Counted from the first letter of the stretch, positions 8,454 through 17,382 are shown. The stretch: DNA of 64,000 nucleotides from Alteribacillus bidgolensis (GCF_002886255.1 NZ_KZ614149.1:3038001-3102000), one strand, 5' to 3'. The notes: a model not told the origin generated them from the sequence alone. Numbers and translations: made by a program.

Positions 8454-9473
8454 GTGGTCAAGAAAAGCTTTATGGCAGTGATGAGCTTGGTTCTGCTGCT
8501 GTCTGTATTTTCGTTTCAGCCTGGGGCAGCTGATGCGAAAGGCGATCAGATCGTAGAAGAAGCAAGAAAACATCTTGGAACACCTTATAAATATGGAGGA
8601 ACGACTCCGAGCGGATTTGATTGTTCCGGCTTTACCGGCTACGTATTTGACAAAGCAGGAGAAGATTTACCTAGAACGGCAGCTCAACAGTATAACGTTG
8701 GAAAATCAGTAAAAAAATCAAATCTTCAAAAAGGCGATTTGGTTTTCTTTTCAAATGGATCTTCTATAAGCCATAATGGGATTTACATAGGAAACGGAAA
8801 ATTTATTCATTCTTCTTCTTCTAACGGTATTAGTATTTCTAAAGTAGATGATCCCTATTACTGGGGAAGCCGCTATAAAGGGGCAAAACGAGTAATTGAT
8901 GAAAAAGAAGAAGGAGTAAAGTCAGAAACATTAGAACCTCTTCCAGACGGCCAGTATCATGATGTGAAAGAAGGTTTCTGGGCGTACAATAGCATTAACT
9001 CTCTATCACAAGATGGTATTATAAACGGATACAGTGACAGTACTTTCAAACCATCTAAAAGCATTACAAGAGCGCAAGCTGCTACTCTATTAATGAAAGC
9101 TTTAGATCTTCCTCGTAACGGGAAAGACAGCAGGTTTAATGACGTTTCGAGTAAACATGAACACGCTACAGCAATTAAAGCAGCAGACGAAGCTGGATTA
9201 ATTACTGGTAATGAGAATGGTGAATTCATGCCGGAAGATCCAATGACCCGCCAGCAAATGGCTGTTGTTTTCTACCGCGCATTTGATCTTGAAGGAACGG
9301 AATATGACGGAGATTTTGTTGATGTAAGTACGGATCATCGTTACCATAAACATATCAGTGCAATTGCTGGCAGCGGTATTGCATCAGGTAATGAAAACGG
9401 AGAATATGAACCAGGTCGAGAAACAACACGCGCCCACTTCTCTGTTTTTCTTGAAAATGCATTGGATAAATAA
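8454..9473 (+). CDS. SLH-anchored NlpC/P60 cell-wall endopeptidase
   Basis: A signal peptide (KKSFMAVMSLVLLLSVFSFQPGAADA) is followed by an NlpC/P60 domain at about residues 30-150. The catalytic Cys is in GFDCSGF, the first His in SHNGIYIG and the third residue in IHSSSS. Three SLH domains (about 165-335) follow. This family cleaves gamma-D-Glu-diaminopimelate (or equivalent) bonds in peptidoglycan peptides; the SLH domains would hold it at the wall. I place the start at GTG 8454 because GAGGGG(TGG) precedes it at proper spacing and it gives a clean signal peptide. An upstream ATG at 8334 would add 40 residues with no binding site. The order catalytic-then-SLH is the reverse of the S-layer protein. 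It probably acts in wall turnover. Confidence 0.88.
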   Translation: MVKKSFMAVMSLVLLLSVFSFQPGAADAKGDQIVEEARKHLGTPYKYGGTTPSGFDCSGFTGYVFDKAGEDLPRTAAQQYNVGKSVKKSNLQKGDLVFFSNGSSISHNGIYIGNGKFIHSSSSNGISISKVDDPYYWGSRYKGAKRVIDEKEEGVKSETLEPLPDGQYHDVKEGFWAYNSINSLSQDGIINGYSDSTFKPSKSITRAQAATLLMKALDLPRNGKDSRFNDVSSKHEHATAIKAADEAGLITGNENGEFMPEDPMTRQQMAVVFYRAFDLEGTEYDGDFVDVSTDHRYHKHISAIAGSGIASGNENGEYEPGRETTRAHFSVFLENALDK

Positions 9474-9486
9474 GACCGACCATTTA

Positions 9487-9515
9487 AGACTCGCCATTAC
9501 GGTGGGTCTTTTTTT
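9487..9515 (+). terminator. Terminator of the NlpC/P60-SLH gene
   Basis: AGACTCGCC and GGTGGGTCT pair with two G-U pairs around ATTAC, followed by a T7 run. Confidence 0.85.
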
Positions 9516-9724
9516 ATCGAAAGAATAAAGCACTCACATGGTGGGGGCGGCCATGAATGGGAGTATGGGGCTAACGCTTATTCTTTCTATCATATGTTAT
9601 CCAAATCCATTTCAAGCTTCAAAGAAGCAGGCACTTAATAAGAGGGGGCAGTGAGAAAGTTTATCTTTATGGTATTGGTATTACCTTTATTGTAAGATTT
9701 TAAACCTAAAAAGAAGAAAATTTT

Positions 9725-9822
9725 TCTTATACTTTAGGAAAGTTTACATTTGTTAAAAGATCAAAGTATAAGAAAAACTGCGTCTTCCACCATAGGACTC
9801 GGCTTTAAGCCGAGTTTTTCTA
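9725..9822 (+). repeat. Dispersed ~100-bp element (family R1), copy a
   Basis: It begins CTTTAGGAAAGTTTA, contains GATCAAAGTATAAG and AAAACTGCG, and ends in the hairpin ACTCGGC-tttaa-GCCGAGT followed by T5. This is the same order of blocks as the other R1 copies, although the hairpin sequence varies with compensating changes on both arms. Confidence 0.75.
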
Positions 9823-9958
9823 ATTTCTTTTGTTTTTTATTTATATGAAACTTTTATACTAAGTCGTCGTAAATGCATAGAATATTCTACCAATCTATGA
9901 TCAATTTGTTGTACTATTAACCTTAGAAAGAATTCAACAAAGAAAGCGGGGAATATGA

Positions 9959-12067
9959 ATGTTTCGCAGAACGCTAAGTGTTTGTGCAGCGTCTGCTCTT
10001 CTTTTTTCCTACCCTGTAGCTGGATTGGCGAACGATTCTGTTTCTAATCAGGATGATACATATGTTGTAGGATTTAATGAAGTGCTTGATTTAGATGTTA
10101 TAAAAGCAGCTGGCGGAGAAACCACCCAGACGTGGGAGAGAATTGAAGCTGCCGAGGTGGAGATGACTGAACATGAAGCAGCTTCACTCGCGTCTCACCC
10201 TGGTATTTCTTATGTAGAAATTGATAAAGAAGTGAACGTTTCGAGTGAGCGTTCATTGAAAAATTGGGGGCTCGATCAAGTAAATGCCCCAAATGCGTGG
10301 GATGAAAGCGTAACAGGGGCAGGTGTTGATGTAGCTGTGATTGACACAGGGATAAGCACATCCCACCCTTCTCTTGACGTAGATGGCGGTTATTCAGCCG
10401 TTGATTACACAGATTCCTATGATGACGATAATGGACACGGCACCCATGCAGCCGGGATTATTGGAGCAAATCAACCGGAATCTGGGCTTTTAGGGGTTGC
10501 CCCTGAAGCTGATCTATTTGCTGTAAAGGTGCTTGATGAGAATGGAAATGGTTCGCTTACCCAGATGCTTGATGGTATTGAGTGGGCGATTGAAGAAGAA
10601 ATGAGTGTTATTAATATGAGTTTTGGCACACTTACCGATTCCAATGCGATGAAATCTATGGTAGACAAAGCTTATGAAAATGATATCATTGTCGCTGCGG
10701 CTTCTGGTAATCGCGGGGAGTCCTCTACTTCAAGCAATCGAGTTGAATATCCGGCACGATATGACTCTGTTATTGCTGTCGGAGCAGTAGATGAGAACAA
10801 TGAACGGGCCTTTTTTTCTGCGTCTGGAGAAGCTGTTGAATTGGCTGCACCGGGCGTGGATATTGTGAGCACCTATACGGATTCTACATACGGACCGTTA
10901 AGCGGCACCTCGATGGCTACCCCATTTGTTGCCGGTGCATTTGCGTTATTAAAAGAAGCGTATCCAGAAAAAGGAGCCGAAGCATTACGCACCATCCTTC
11001 AAGAGGAAGCAAAGGATCTCGGAGAACCAGGGCGCGATCCTCGCTACGGTTACGGCCTTCTCCAAATACCGGACTTTAGTGACGCATCTGTAGACGATAA
11101 CAAATCAATACCAGAAGAGTCGGAGGACGAACCAATAGAAGAACCAAAAGAAGAAGATATTGAAGATAACCTTATAGGAGAAGGTCCAATTGAAACACCG
11201 GATGAAAATGAGGAAATTTCTCCTCCTGCTGATTTGCAATCTAACGTAGACTATAATGACGATGGTTTAATAGAAGTGATACTCTCCTGGGATCATACAG
11301 AGGACGAAAATACGTCACATTATCAAATATATAGAAACGGTGAGGCTTATGAGCAGGTCAATGAAACTACGTTTATAGATTTTGACGTAGAACCTGGTAC
11401 ATACACGTATGAAGTCACCGTTGTCGACGCAGACGGAACAGAGTCTGAAAAAAGCGAAACAGTTGAAGTCTACGTAGAAGAACACGAGGAAGAAGATACA
11501 GGTTTTTCTTGGCCGGAAAAGGTCAATAACTCCCCTTCTTTTCAGGATGTCGATGACGACTTCTGGGCCCATGGGCCTATAGAAGAATTATCCGCACGAG
11601 GCATTATTACAGGAAGTGACGGTGTATTTCGTCCAGGTGAACCTGTTCGACGCGGGCAATCCCTAGCCATGATTGGACGGCTTTTAGACTGGGATGACAC
11701 TCCCGTTGACACCCGTTTCCCGGATGTGGACGACAGTTATTTTGGCTCCGGCTTTATCGCACATGGTACGGCTGAAGGGTATGTCTCCGGCTTTTCCGAC
11801 GGTACTTTCCGCCCAAACCAAGATATCACCCGCGGGCAAATGGCAGCTATTTTAGGCAGTGTGTTTGAATTAAGCAAAACGATCGAGGATGATCGTTTTT
11901 CAGACGTCCATGACAACACCACCGGACAAAGTGCTATTGGCTACTTAGCCGAACAAGGAATTGTAAGCGGCTATGACGATGGCACCTTCCGGCCAGGAAA
12001 AAAACTCTCTCGCGCTCAATTTGCAAGCATTTTGTATCATTTAGGAGAGCATTTGATAGAAGAATAG
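9959..12067 (+). CDS. SLH-anchored subtilisin-like serine protease (S8)
   Basis: A 702-residue secreted protease. A signal peptide ends near AGLA, and an I9-type propeptide extends to about residue 95. The S8 catalytic domain (about 105-375) has Asp in VIDTGIS, His in GHGTHAAG and Ser in GTSMATP, with oxyanion Asn in AAASGN. An acidic Glu/Pro linker follows, then a fibronectin-III-like module (about 430-510) and three SLH domains (about 530-700). It would be exported, processed autocatalytically and held on the wall polymer, where it could process surface proteins or degrade external protein. It has its own terminator. Family assignment is very firm; the natural substrate is unknown. Confidence 0.93.
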   Translation: MFRRTLSVCAASALLFSYPVAGLANDSVSNQDDTYVVGFNEVLDLDVIKAAGGETTQTWERIEAAEVEMTEHEAASLASHPGISYVEIDKEVNVSSERSLKNWGLDQVNAPNAWDESVTGAGVDVAVIDTGISTSHPSLDVDGGYSAVDYTDSYDDDNGHGTHAAGIIGANQPESGLLGVAPEADLFAVKVLDENGNGSLTQMLDGIEWAIEEEMSVINMSFGTLTDSNAMKSMVDKAYENDIIVAAASGNRGESSTSSNRVEYPARYDSVIAVGAVDENNERAFFSASGEAVELAAPGVDIVSTYTDSTYGPLSGTSMATPFVAGAFALLKEAYPEKGAEALRTILQEEAKDLGEPGRDPRYGYGLLQIPDFSDASVDDNKSIPEESEDEPIEEPKEEDIEDNLIGEGPIETPDENEEISPPADLQSNVDYNDDGLIEVILSWDHTEDENTSHYQIYRNGEAYEQVNETTFIDFDVEPGTYTYEVTVVDADGTESEKSETVEVYVEEHEEEDTGFSWPEKVNNSPSFQDVDDDFWAHGPIEELSARGIITGSDGVFRPGEPVRRGQSLAMIGRLLDWDDTPVDTRFPDVDDSYFGSGFIAHGTAEGYVSGFSDGTFRPNQDITRGQMAAILGSVFELSKTIEDDRFSDVHDNTTGQSAIGYLAEQGIVSGYDDGTFRPGKKLSRAQFASILYHLGEHLIEE

Positions 12068-12073
12068 ATGGGA

Positions 12074-12110
12074 AATACCCGGGACGGAGGGGGCTGCCGT
12101 TCCGGGTATT
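12074..12110 (+). terminator. Terminator of the SLH protease gene
   Basis: AATACCCGGGACGG pairs with CCGTTCCGGGTATT (14 bp with one non-Watson-Crick pair). The T-tract after it is short. Confidence 0.7.
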
Positions 12111-12177
12111 GTTATGTAAGCAGATTGGCAAGTGCTTTGTTGTAGTTTTACTGGCAGTTTTTCCAATTTGTTTCCAA

Positions 12178-12641
12178 TACGAGCCGAAATGCAGCATTTA
12201 CTCGCCGATTAGTTCGATTTACTCGCCGTTTTGAGTACATTACTCGCCATCGAGAACTAAATACTCGCCAGTCTTAAGGGATCCGCTCTCTGCCACTTTA
12301 TATGGCGGGTTTATCCTGATTAGCGAACGATCAGGGGTTGGGTGCGCCGCTTTTCCAAGTCGCATATACAGCTCTTTTTTCCAGTCTATTTCCATTACTA
12401 GCCGTAATTCCACATTTACTCGCCGTTCAGTTCCATTTACTATCCGTTTTGAGCCGTTTACTCGCCAACTTGAATTAAATACTCGCCAGTCTTAAGGGAT
12501 CCGCTTTCTATCACTTTATATGGCGGGTTTATCCTGATTGGCGGACGCATCAGATTGCGTGTAGCGCTTTTACAAGTCGCAAATACAAGCTATTTTTTCC
12601 AGTCACTTCCATTACTAGCCGTAATACGTGATTTACTCGCC
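12178..12641 (+). repeat. 21-bp phased motif array, locus A (TACTCGCC type)
   Basis: The 8-bp motif TACTCGCC or a close variant begins at 12178, 12199, 12220, 12241 and 12262, then at 12396, 12417, 12438, 12459 and 12480, then at 12613 and 12634. Spacing is exactly 21 bp within each group and 133-134 bp between groups, so the superunit is 217-218 bp. The linkers are also conserved (AAGGGATCCGCT, CACTTTATATGGCGGG, TTATCCTGATT). No open frame spans the region. The array ends directly against the truncated nitrilase frame. Confidence 0.9.
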
Positions 12642-13258
12642 ATGAAGCCGAAACAGCTGAAGGTCCTGGTTTTGATGCTATCGCAGCTATAGCAGCCAAG
12701 CATAATCTCTATATCATTTATGGTTTTGCCGAGAAAGAAAACAGTTCAATGGAGCATATCTTTAACTCTGTCAACCTTATCTCTCCTTCCGGAAAAAGAG
12801 TGGACACGTACCGAAAAATTCAACTAACAAAAGAGGAAAAACAGCTTTTTAATTCAGGCTCTACTCTTTCTGTTGTGGAAACGGAAGTGGGCATTATTGG
12901 AATGATGATCTGCTGGGATTTAGCTTTTCCCGAAATCTCTTTGGAATTAGCTAAAAACCATGCCTCTTTGTTTCTTGCTCCAAGTGCATGGGAAATGCCT
13001 TATAACCATTCCTTTCATCAATTCGCAGCAGCACGTGCTTTGGATCACACGGTTTTTACAGCAGCAAGTAATCATATCGGAGAAAACACTCCCCTTCATT
13101 TCTTTGGTGAATCCGCAATCTACCGTCCAGACGGAAGTCTGTACTCACGAGGACCAGAAGATTATCCTGCTTTTGTCCAAGCAGAAATTGATTATGTATA
13201 CCAAAACTATTGTGAAAACCACTTTTATAACATGAACGTAGATCGGTTAACTTTTTAA
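12641..13258 (+). pseudogene. 5'-truncated nitrilase-superfamily amidase
   Basis: The frame reads as a carbon-nitrogen hydrolase from its second quarter onward. AEGPGFDAIAAIAAKHNLYIIYGFAE is encoded upstream of the first ATG (12749), continuous with the downstream frame. The catalytic Lys is in YRKIQLT and the Cys in MICWDLAFPE. The N-terminal segment with the first catalytic Glu is missing: the frame abuts the last TACTCGCC motif at 12634-12641. It is therefore broken at its 5' end and probably inactive. Nitrilases of this type include N-carbamoylputrescine amidase, which would fit the agmatinase gene downstream, but the truncated sequence does not settle the substrate. Confidence 0.75.
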
Positions 13259-13290
13259 AAACGTCTAGATAAAGAATCTAGACGTTTTTA
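13257..13290 (+). terminator. Terminator after the nitrilase remnant
   Basis: AAAACGTCTAGAT-aaaga-ATCTAGACGTTTT, a perfect stem of 13 bp, followed by TTA. Confidence 0.85.
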
Positions 13291-13407
13291 TATTTCCGGA
13301 CATAATTACAACTTTCTGTTATTCTAATTGTAATAAAATTTATTCTTTATCGAATAAAAAATACACTTCTATTGGTGGCTGAATAATCTCATTTCGTAAA
13401 TTATTTT

Positions 13408-13421
13408 ATTCAAATTTGAAT
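13408..13421. promoter_or_regulatory. Perfect 14-bp palindrome at the activator gene start
   Basis: ATTCAAATTTGAAT lies immediately before the GGAGGAA site of the sigma-54 activator. A second inverted repeat, TTTATTC-N6-GAATAAA, lies at 13339-13358. They are candidates for autoregulation or for the activator's enhancer sites. The position is seen directly; the role is inferred. Confidence 0.35.
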
Positions 13422-13435
13422 TGGAGGAACTTCTC

Positions 13436-14809
13436 ATGAGCTATAACATCCGGGAAGACGAAAATGAAGTTATTTTACAATCTCTTCAAGATGATTTACT
13501 CGTAACGGATACCGATGGAATAATCACACGGGTTACCGCTGCTATGAAAAGCTTGTATGGGGTAGAAAATAAAGAATTGGTTGGAAAATCAGTATATGAG
13601 CTTGAAAAATCAGGCGTTTGCACTCCAATAGTTACACCACTTGTTAAGGAAAGCGGTAAACGTACAACTATTATTCAAACAACCAAGGAAAATAAAAAAC
13701 TTCTCGTTACCGGTGTCCCAGTGTTTAATGATAACGGCAAGCTTTGGCGGATTGCTACGTACTCTCATGATGTAACGGAACTTGTTAACATGCGGGAATA
13801 CCTTGCTCATATGGAAGAAGAAATGCAACGTGTTTTAAACGAACTGAACCACCTTCGCAGCCAGTACTTACAAGAACACGGGTTTATCGCTCGATCTTCT
13901 TCTATGAAACGCTGCCTTGAAATGGCCAGACAGGTTGCTGATACTGATGTTAATGTTTTATTGCTTGGTGAATCAGGCGTAGGAAAAACCCAGGTGGCTA
14001 AAATGATACATCAAGAAAGTCCACGGAAAGAGGGACCATTTATTGAAGTGAACTGTGGAGCTATTCCAGAAACCTTATTTGAAGCCGAATTTTTTGGTTA
14101 TGAAGGAGGGGCATTTACAGGATCACATAAAAATGGAAAAGTTGGTCTTGCAGAGCTTTCCGAAAAAGGAACTCTATTTCTCGATGAAGTAGGAGAACTA
14201 TCCCTGAACAATCAGGTGAAAGTTTTAAAATTCATTCAAGAAAAACAATTCTATCGGGTTGGCGGCCGCAAGCCAAAAAATATAGATTTTCGTTTGGTCA
14301 CAGCAACCAATCAACCCCTAATAGAATTAGTTGAAGAAAAACGTTTCCGTGAAGATTTATTTTTCCGCCTTAACGTTGTACCCATTACCATTCCGCCGCT
14401 TCGTGAGCGCACGTCAGACATCATTCCTTTAATTGAATATTTTGTCCAGGATTTTTCTAAAAAACATAACCGTGACATTCAAATGGATAAAGCAGCTCTA
14501 AAGATTCTTTGTGAACAGGAATGGAAAGGGAACGTCCGCGAATTAATGAATGTTATGGAAAGACTTATTGTCACCTCACCAACCAAACTAATTAGTGCAG
14601 AAGAAATCTGGATGCCTCTTGGAAACGACAAAAAAGACACTAAAAAATATACTTTTCAAGGTTCACTGCCCGATACCCTTTCCTCAGTAGAAGAAGCCCT
14701 TTTAAAAGAAGCAGCTTCATCGTGCCGTACCACAACAGAAATGGCCGAATGGCTTGGAATCAGTCAGCCAACTGTCTTTCGAAAGCTAAGAAAATACAAC
14801 ATTAAATAA
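13436..14809 (+). CDS. PAS-domain sigma-54-dependent transcriptional activator
   Basis: A 457-residue bacterial enhancer-binding protein. An N-terminal PAS domain (about 15-120) has TDTDGIITRVT and would sense a small molecule or redox state. The central AAA+ domain (about 150-390) has Walker A GESGVGK, the loop EGGAFTGSHK, Walker B GTLFLDEVGE and arginine-finger region RFREDLFFRLNV. A Fis-type helix-turn-helix is C-terminal (WLGISQPTVFRKLRKY). The sigma-contacting loop reads GAFTGS instead of the usual GAFTGA. The start is ATG 13436, six bases after GGAGGAA. It most likely activates the two genes downstream, each of which has a -24/-12 promoter. Confidence 0.92.
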   Translation: MSYNIREDENEVILQSLQDDLLVTDTDGIITRVTAAMKSLYGVENKELVGKSVYELEKSGVCTPIVTPLVKESGKRTTIIQTTKENKKLLVTGVPVFNDNGKLWRIATYSHDVTELVNMREYLAHMEEEMQRVLNELNHLRSQYLQEHGFIARSSSMKRCLEMARQVADTDVNVLLLGESGVGKTQVAKMIHQESPRKEGPFIEVNCGAIPETLFEAEFFGYEGGAFTGSHKNGKVGLAELSEKGTLFLDEVGELSLNNQVKVLKFIQEKQFYRVGGRKPKNIDFRLVTATNQPLIELVEEKRFREDLFFRLNVVPITIPPLRERTSDIIPLIEYFVQDFSKKHNRDIQMDKAALKILCEQEWKGNVRELMNVMERLIVTSPTKLISAEEIWMPLGNDKKDTKKYTFQGSLPDTLSSVEEALLKEAASSCRTTTEMAEWLGISQPTVFRKLRKYNIK

Positions 14810-14811
14810 AC

Positions 14812-14828
14812 TTGGCATAAAATTTGCA
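14812..14828 (+). promoter_or_regulatory. Sigma-54 (-24/-12) promoter of the YjiH-type gene
   Basis: TTGGCAT-aaaat-TTGCA, with GG (14814-14815) and GC (14826-14827) separated by exactly 10 bp as SigL/RpoN requires. It lies just past the stop codon of the activator and predicts a start near 14839. Confidence 0.85.
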
Positions 14829-14863
14829 ATTAAATAACGACAAACATTGCAAAGGGTGATTTT

Positions 14864-16276
14864 GTGAACAATCTACTTGAAAAAGAACCGGACGAAAAAG
14901 ACGCGAAACTAGAAACAGATCTATCTTTTTGGACAACTCAAAATAAGATGAAATCTTTTATTGTATCCCTTTTCAGCTTGTTCTTATTTCTAGTTCCTGT
15001 GCCTTATCAAAACCAATGGACAATCGGAATTGGAATTATAGCTGAAGCTCTGCAGACTGTATTTGAAGACTATTTACCTCCATTCATGTCACTCATACTC
15101 GTTCTGTCTTTAATTGGAAGCGTTATCACAAAACTTGGTTTACGGAATCAATACGGATGGGCTGTACGCTCTGAATTTATGAAGGAATTATTTGATGTCA
15201 ATTGGTTTTGGGGGACTTTGAGAGTAACCGGAGCAATTTTTGCAATAATGACTCTATTTCAATTTGGTCCTGAATTTATTTGGTCTGACATTACAGGCGG
15301 GACTGTGTTGTTTGAACTGGTTCCGGTGCTCACTACCTGGTTTTTCATTGCAGGTTTTTTAATGCCTCTTTTGCTTCGTTTCGGACTGATGGAATTTATG
15401 GGAACGGTAGTAAGAGGATTAATGCGTCCGCTTTTTAAGCTGCCGGGACGCTCATCGATTGATGCTATGGCTTCATGGATGGGCAGCGGAACCGTAGGTG
15501 CTCTTATTACGACACAGCAATATGAAAGCGGATATTATACAAAACGAGAAGCCTCAGTGATTGCCACTAACTTCTCTGTTGCTTCCATTGCATTTAGTCT
15601 GGTTGTTATCAGCTTTATCGGGATGGACCATATGTTTTTACAATTCTATATTACTGTCATTGTTGCAGGGTTTGCAGCCGCCATCATATGCCCTAGAATT
15701 CCACCTCTTTCAAAAAAAGAAGAAGTATATTATGAGCCAGCAGGAAAACAAATTTCTGAAGAAGTACCTGCCGGAAAGTCACGGTTACGCTGGGCTGCAG
15801 AAAAAGCAGTCGCAAAAGCATCCGAAGTAAAAAATGTTTCTTCCATTGTGAAAAATGGCGTGCAAAATGTTCTGGATATATGGTTTGGATTAATTCCTCT
15901 AGTTATGGGGCTAGGTACAATTGCCTTAGTTATCGCCGAGTTCACGCCAATATTTAATATTCTTTCCTATCCACTCGTTCCAGTTTTGGAATTAGCACGT
16001 ATTCCAGAAGCTGCTGATGCTGCACCGGCAATGATCGTTGGCTTTGCGGATATGTTTTTACCAGCGGTGATTGGAAGCGGAATAGAAAGTGAGCTGACAC
16101 GGTTTGTGATTGCCGTTCTTTCGATGACACAGCTCGTGTATATGTCAGAAATAGGTATTTTGCTGCTTCGTTCACGTATCCCAGTATCTTTTCTTGATCT
16201 AGTTATTGTATTTATTCAGCGCACCATTATTACACTGCCGATCATTATTCTAATGGCGCACCTTTTCTTTTTTTAA
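14864..16276 (+). CDS. YjiH-family membrane protein (nucleoside-recognition Gate domain)
   Basis: A polytopic membrane protein of 470 residues with about ten hydrophobic segments, a cytosolic loop around residues 280-330, and two Gate (nucleoside recognition) regions. Signature pieces are SIDAMASWMGSGTVGALITTQQYESG and the C-terminal VGFADMFLPAVIGSGIES. Start is GTG 14864 behind AAAGGGTGAT. Proteins of this family are presumed transporters with unproven substrate. Here the gene lies between a sigma-54 activator and an agmatinase-family gene and has its own sigma-54 promoter. That suggests import or export of agmatine, another guanidino compound or a polyamine (inference). Confidence 0.82.
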   Translation: MNNLLEKEPDEKDAKLETDLSFWTTQNKMKSFIVSLFSLFLFLVPVPYQNQWTIGIGIIAEALQTVFEDYLPPFMSLILVLSLIGSVITKLGLRNQYGWAVRSEFMKELFDVNWFWGTLRVTGAIFAIMTLFQFGPEFIWSDITGGTVLFELVPVLTTWFFIAGFLMPLLLRFGLMEFMGTVVRGLMRPLFKLPGRSSIDAMASWMGSGTVGALITTQQYESGYYTKREASVIATNFSVASIAFSLVVISFIGMDHMFLQFYITVIVAGFAAAIICPRIPPLSKKEEVYYEPAGKQISEEVPAGKSRLRWAAEKAVAKASEVKNVSSIVKNGVQNVLDIWFGLIPLVMGLGTIALVIAEFTPIFNILSYPLVPVLELARIPEAADAAPAMIVGFADMFLPAVIGSGIESELTRFVIAVLSMTQLVYMSEIGILLLRSRIPVSFLDLVIVFIQRTIITLPIIILMAHLFFF

Positions 16277-16279
16277 CTT

Positions 16280-16296
16280 CGGCATAAAAATTGCAT
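16280..16296 (+). promoter_or_regulatory. Sigma-54 (-24/-12) promoter of the agmatinase-family gene
   Basis: CGGCAT-aaaaa-TTGCA, with GG at 16281-16282 and GC at 16293-16294 and 10 bp between them. The predicted start near 16306 excludes the ATG at 16304 as initiation codon. Confidence 0.82.
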
Positions 16297-16357
16297 TATT
16301 TATATGGTAAAACATATATCAATTTCATTTTCATCTAGTCAACAAGGAGGAACCAAA

Positions 16358-17332
16358 ATGTACAAACCAAAAGATTCTTCAAAAAGCCCTCGTTATACAG
16401 GTGTGCGTACGTTTATGCGCCTTGAACAAATTCAGACAACGGAAGGTGTTGATTTTGTCGTAGCAGGAAATCCTTTCGATACCGCTGTGTCTAATAGAAT
16501 TGGTGCTCGCGGCGGCCCTCAGCATATTCGAAATTTTTCTGTTCTTCTTCGTCCATACAACCCTGATCAAGGTATCAACATTTTCGATTATTGCTCTGGT
16601 GTGGATTATGGAGATTTTGAAATTGTTCCTCAAAATATTCATCGGTCCTATGATATTGTAGGAGAACAGCTGGCTCCTATAATTGAAAAAGAAATCACCC
16701 CGATTATCCTTGGAGGAGACCATTCTGTTTCGCTTGGCCATCTACGGGCATTTGCTAAAAAATACGGACCAGTCGCTCTCGTTCATTTTGATTCTCACAG
16801 TGATACTTGGGACAATTATTTTGGCGAAAAATACATGCACGGCACACCATTTCGTCGTGCAGTAGAGGAGGGGCTAATTGATACCTCTCATTCGATTCAA
16901 GTCGGACTGCGTGGTCCGCTTTATGGTCCGGAGGACATTACAGATCCGGAAGAATTAGGGTTTAAAACCATTCCGATGCGAGAGGTCCGAAAGCTTGGAA
17001 AGGATGAAGTGCTTCGTCAAATTCATGAACGAGCGGGAAATAAACCCGTGTTTGTTTCCTATGATATTGATTTTGTTGATCCCGCTTTTGCCCCGGGCAC
17101 CGGTACCCCAGAAGTAGCCGGTCCTGACAGCTTCGAAGCATTAGAATATGTCAGGGAGCTTTACGGCTTAAATATTAAAGGGTTTGACCTAGTAGAAGTG
17201 CTGCCGGAATATGACAGCGACGACATAACAGCAGCACTTGCATCTACTATCGCTTTTGAGATGATAACACTTGTTGCTATGCAAAAACGAGATCAACAAG
17301 CAGAACTTAGTACACAAACACAGACTATATAA
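16358..17332 (+). CDS. speB: Agmatinase / ureohydrolase-family enzyme
   Basis: A 325-residue ureohydrolase. The metal ligands are in GGDHSVSLGH (His), HFDSHSDTWD (Asp, His, Asp) and SYDIDFVDPAFAPGTGTPE (two Asp), the binuclear manganese site of the arginase/agmatinase family. These enzymes hydrolyse a guanidino group to urea plus an amine, for agmatinase giving putrescine. The GTGTPE segment is typical of agmatinase rather than arginase, but guanidinobutyrase and guanidinopropionase share it, so the exact substrate is uncertain. Start is ATG 16358 with AAGGAGG seven bases upstream. The sigma-54 promoter links it to the PAS/AAA+ activator, implying induction during use of guanidino compounds as nitrogen source. 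Confidence 0.85.
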   Translation: MYKPKDSSKSPRYTGVRTFMRLEQIQTTEGVDFVVAGNPFDTAVSNRIGARGGPQHIRNFSVLLRPYNPDQGINIFDYCSGVDYGDFEIVPQNIHRSYDIVGEQLAPIIEKEITPIILGGDHSVSLGHLRAFAKKYGPVALVHFDSHSDTWDNYFGEKYMHGTPFRRAVEEGLIDTSHSIQVGLRGPLYGPEDITDPEELGFKTIPMREVRKLGKDEVLRQIHERAGNKPVFVSYDIDFVDPAFAPGTGTPEVAGPDSFEALEYVRELYGLNIKGFDLVEVLPEYDSDDITAALASTIAFEMITLVAMQKRDQQAELSTQTQTI

Positions 17333-17336
17333 CCAA

Positions 17337-17382
17337 ACCACCCCCTAGCATCCCTAAATAAAGGATTAAAGGGGGTTCTTTA
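17337..17382 (+). terminator. Terminator of the agmatinase-family gene
   Basis: ACCCCCT pairs with AGGGGGTT after an internal loop, followed by TTCTTTATTATT. Confidence 0.65.
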
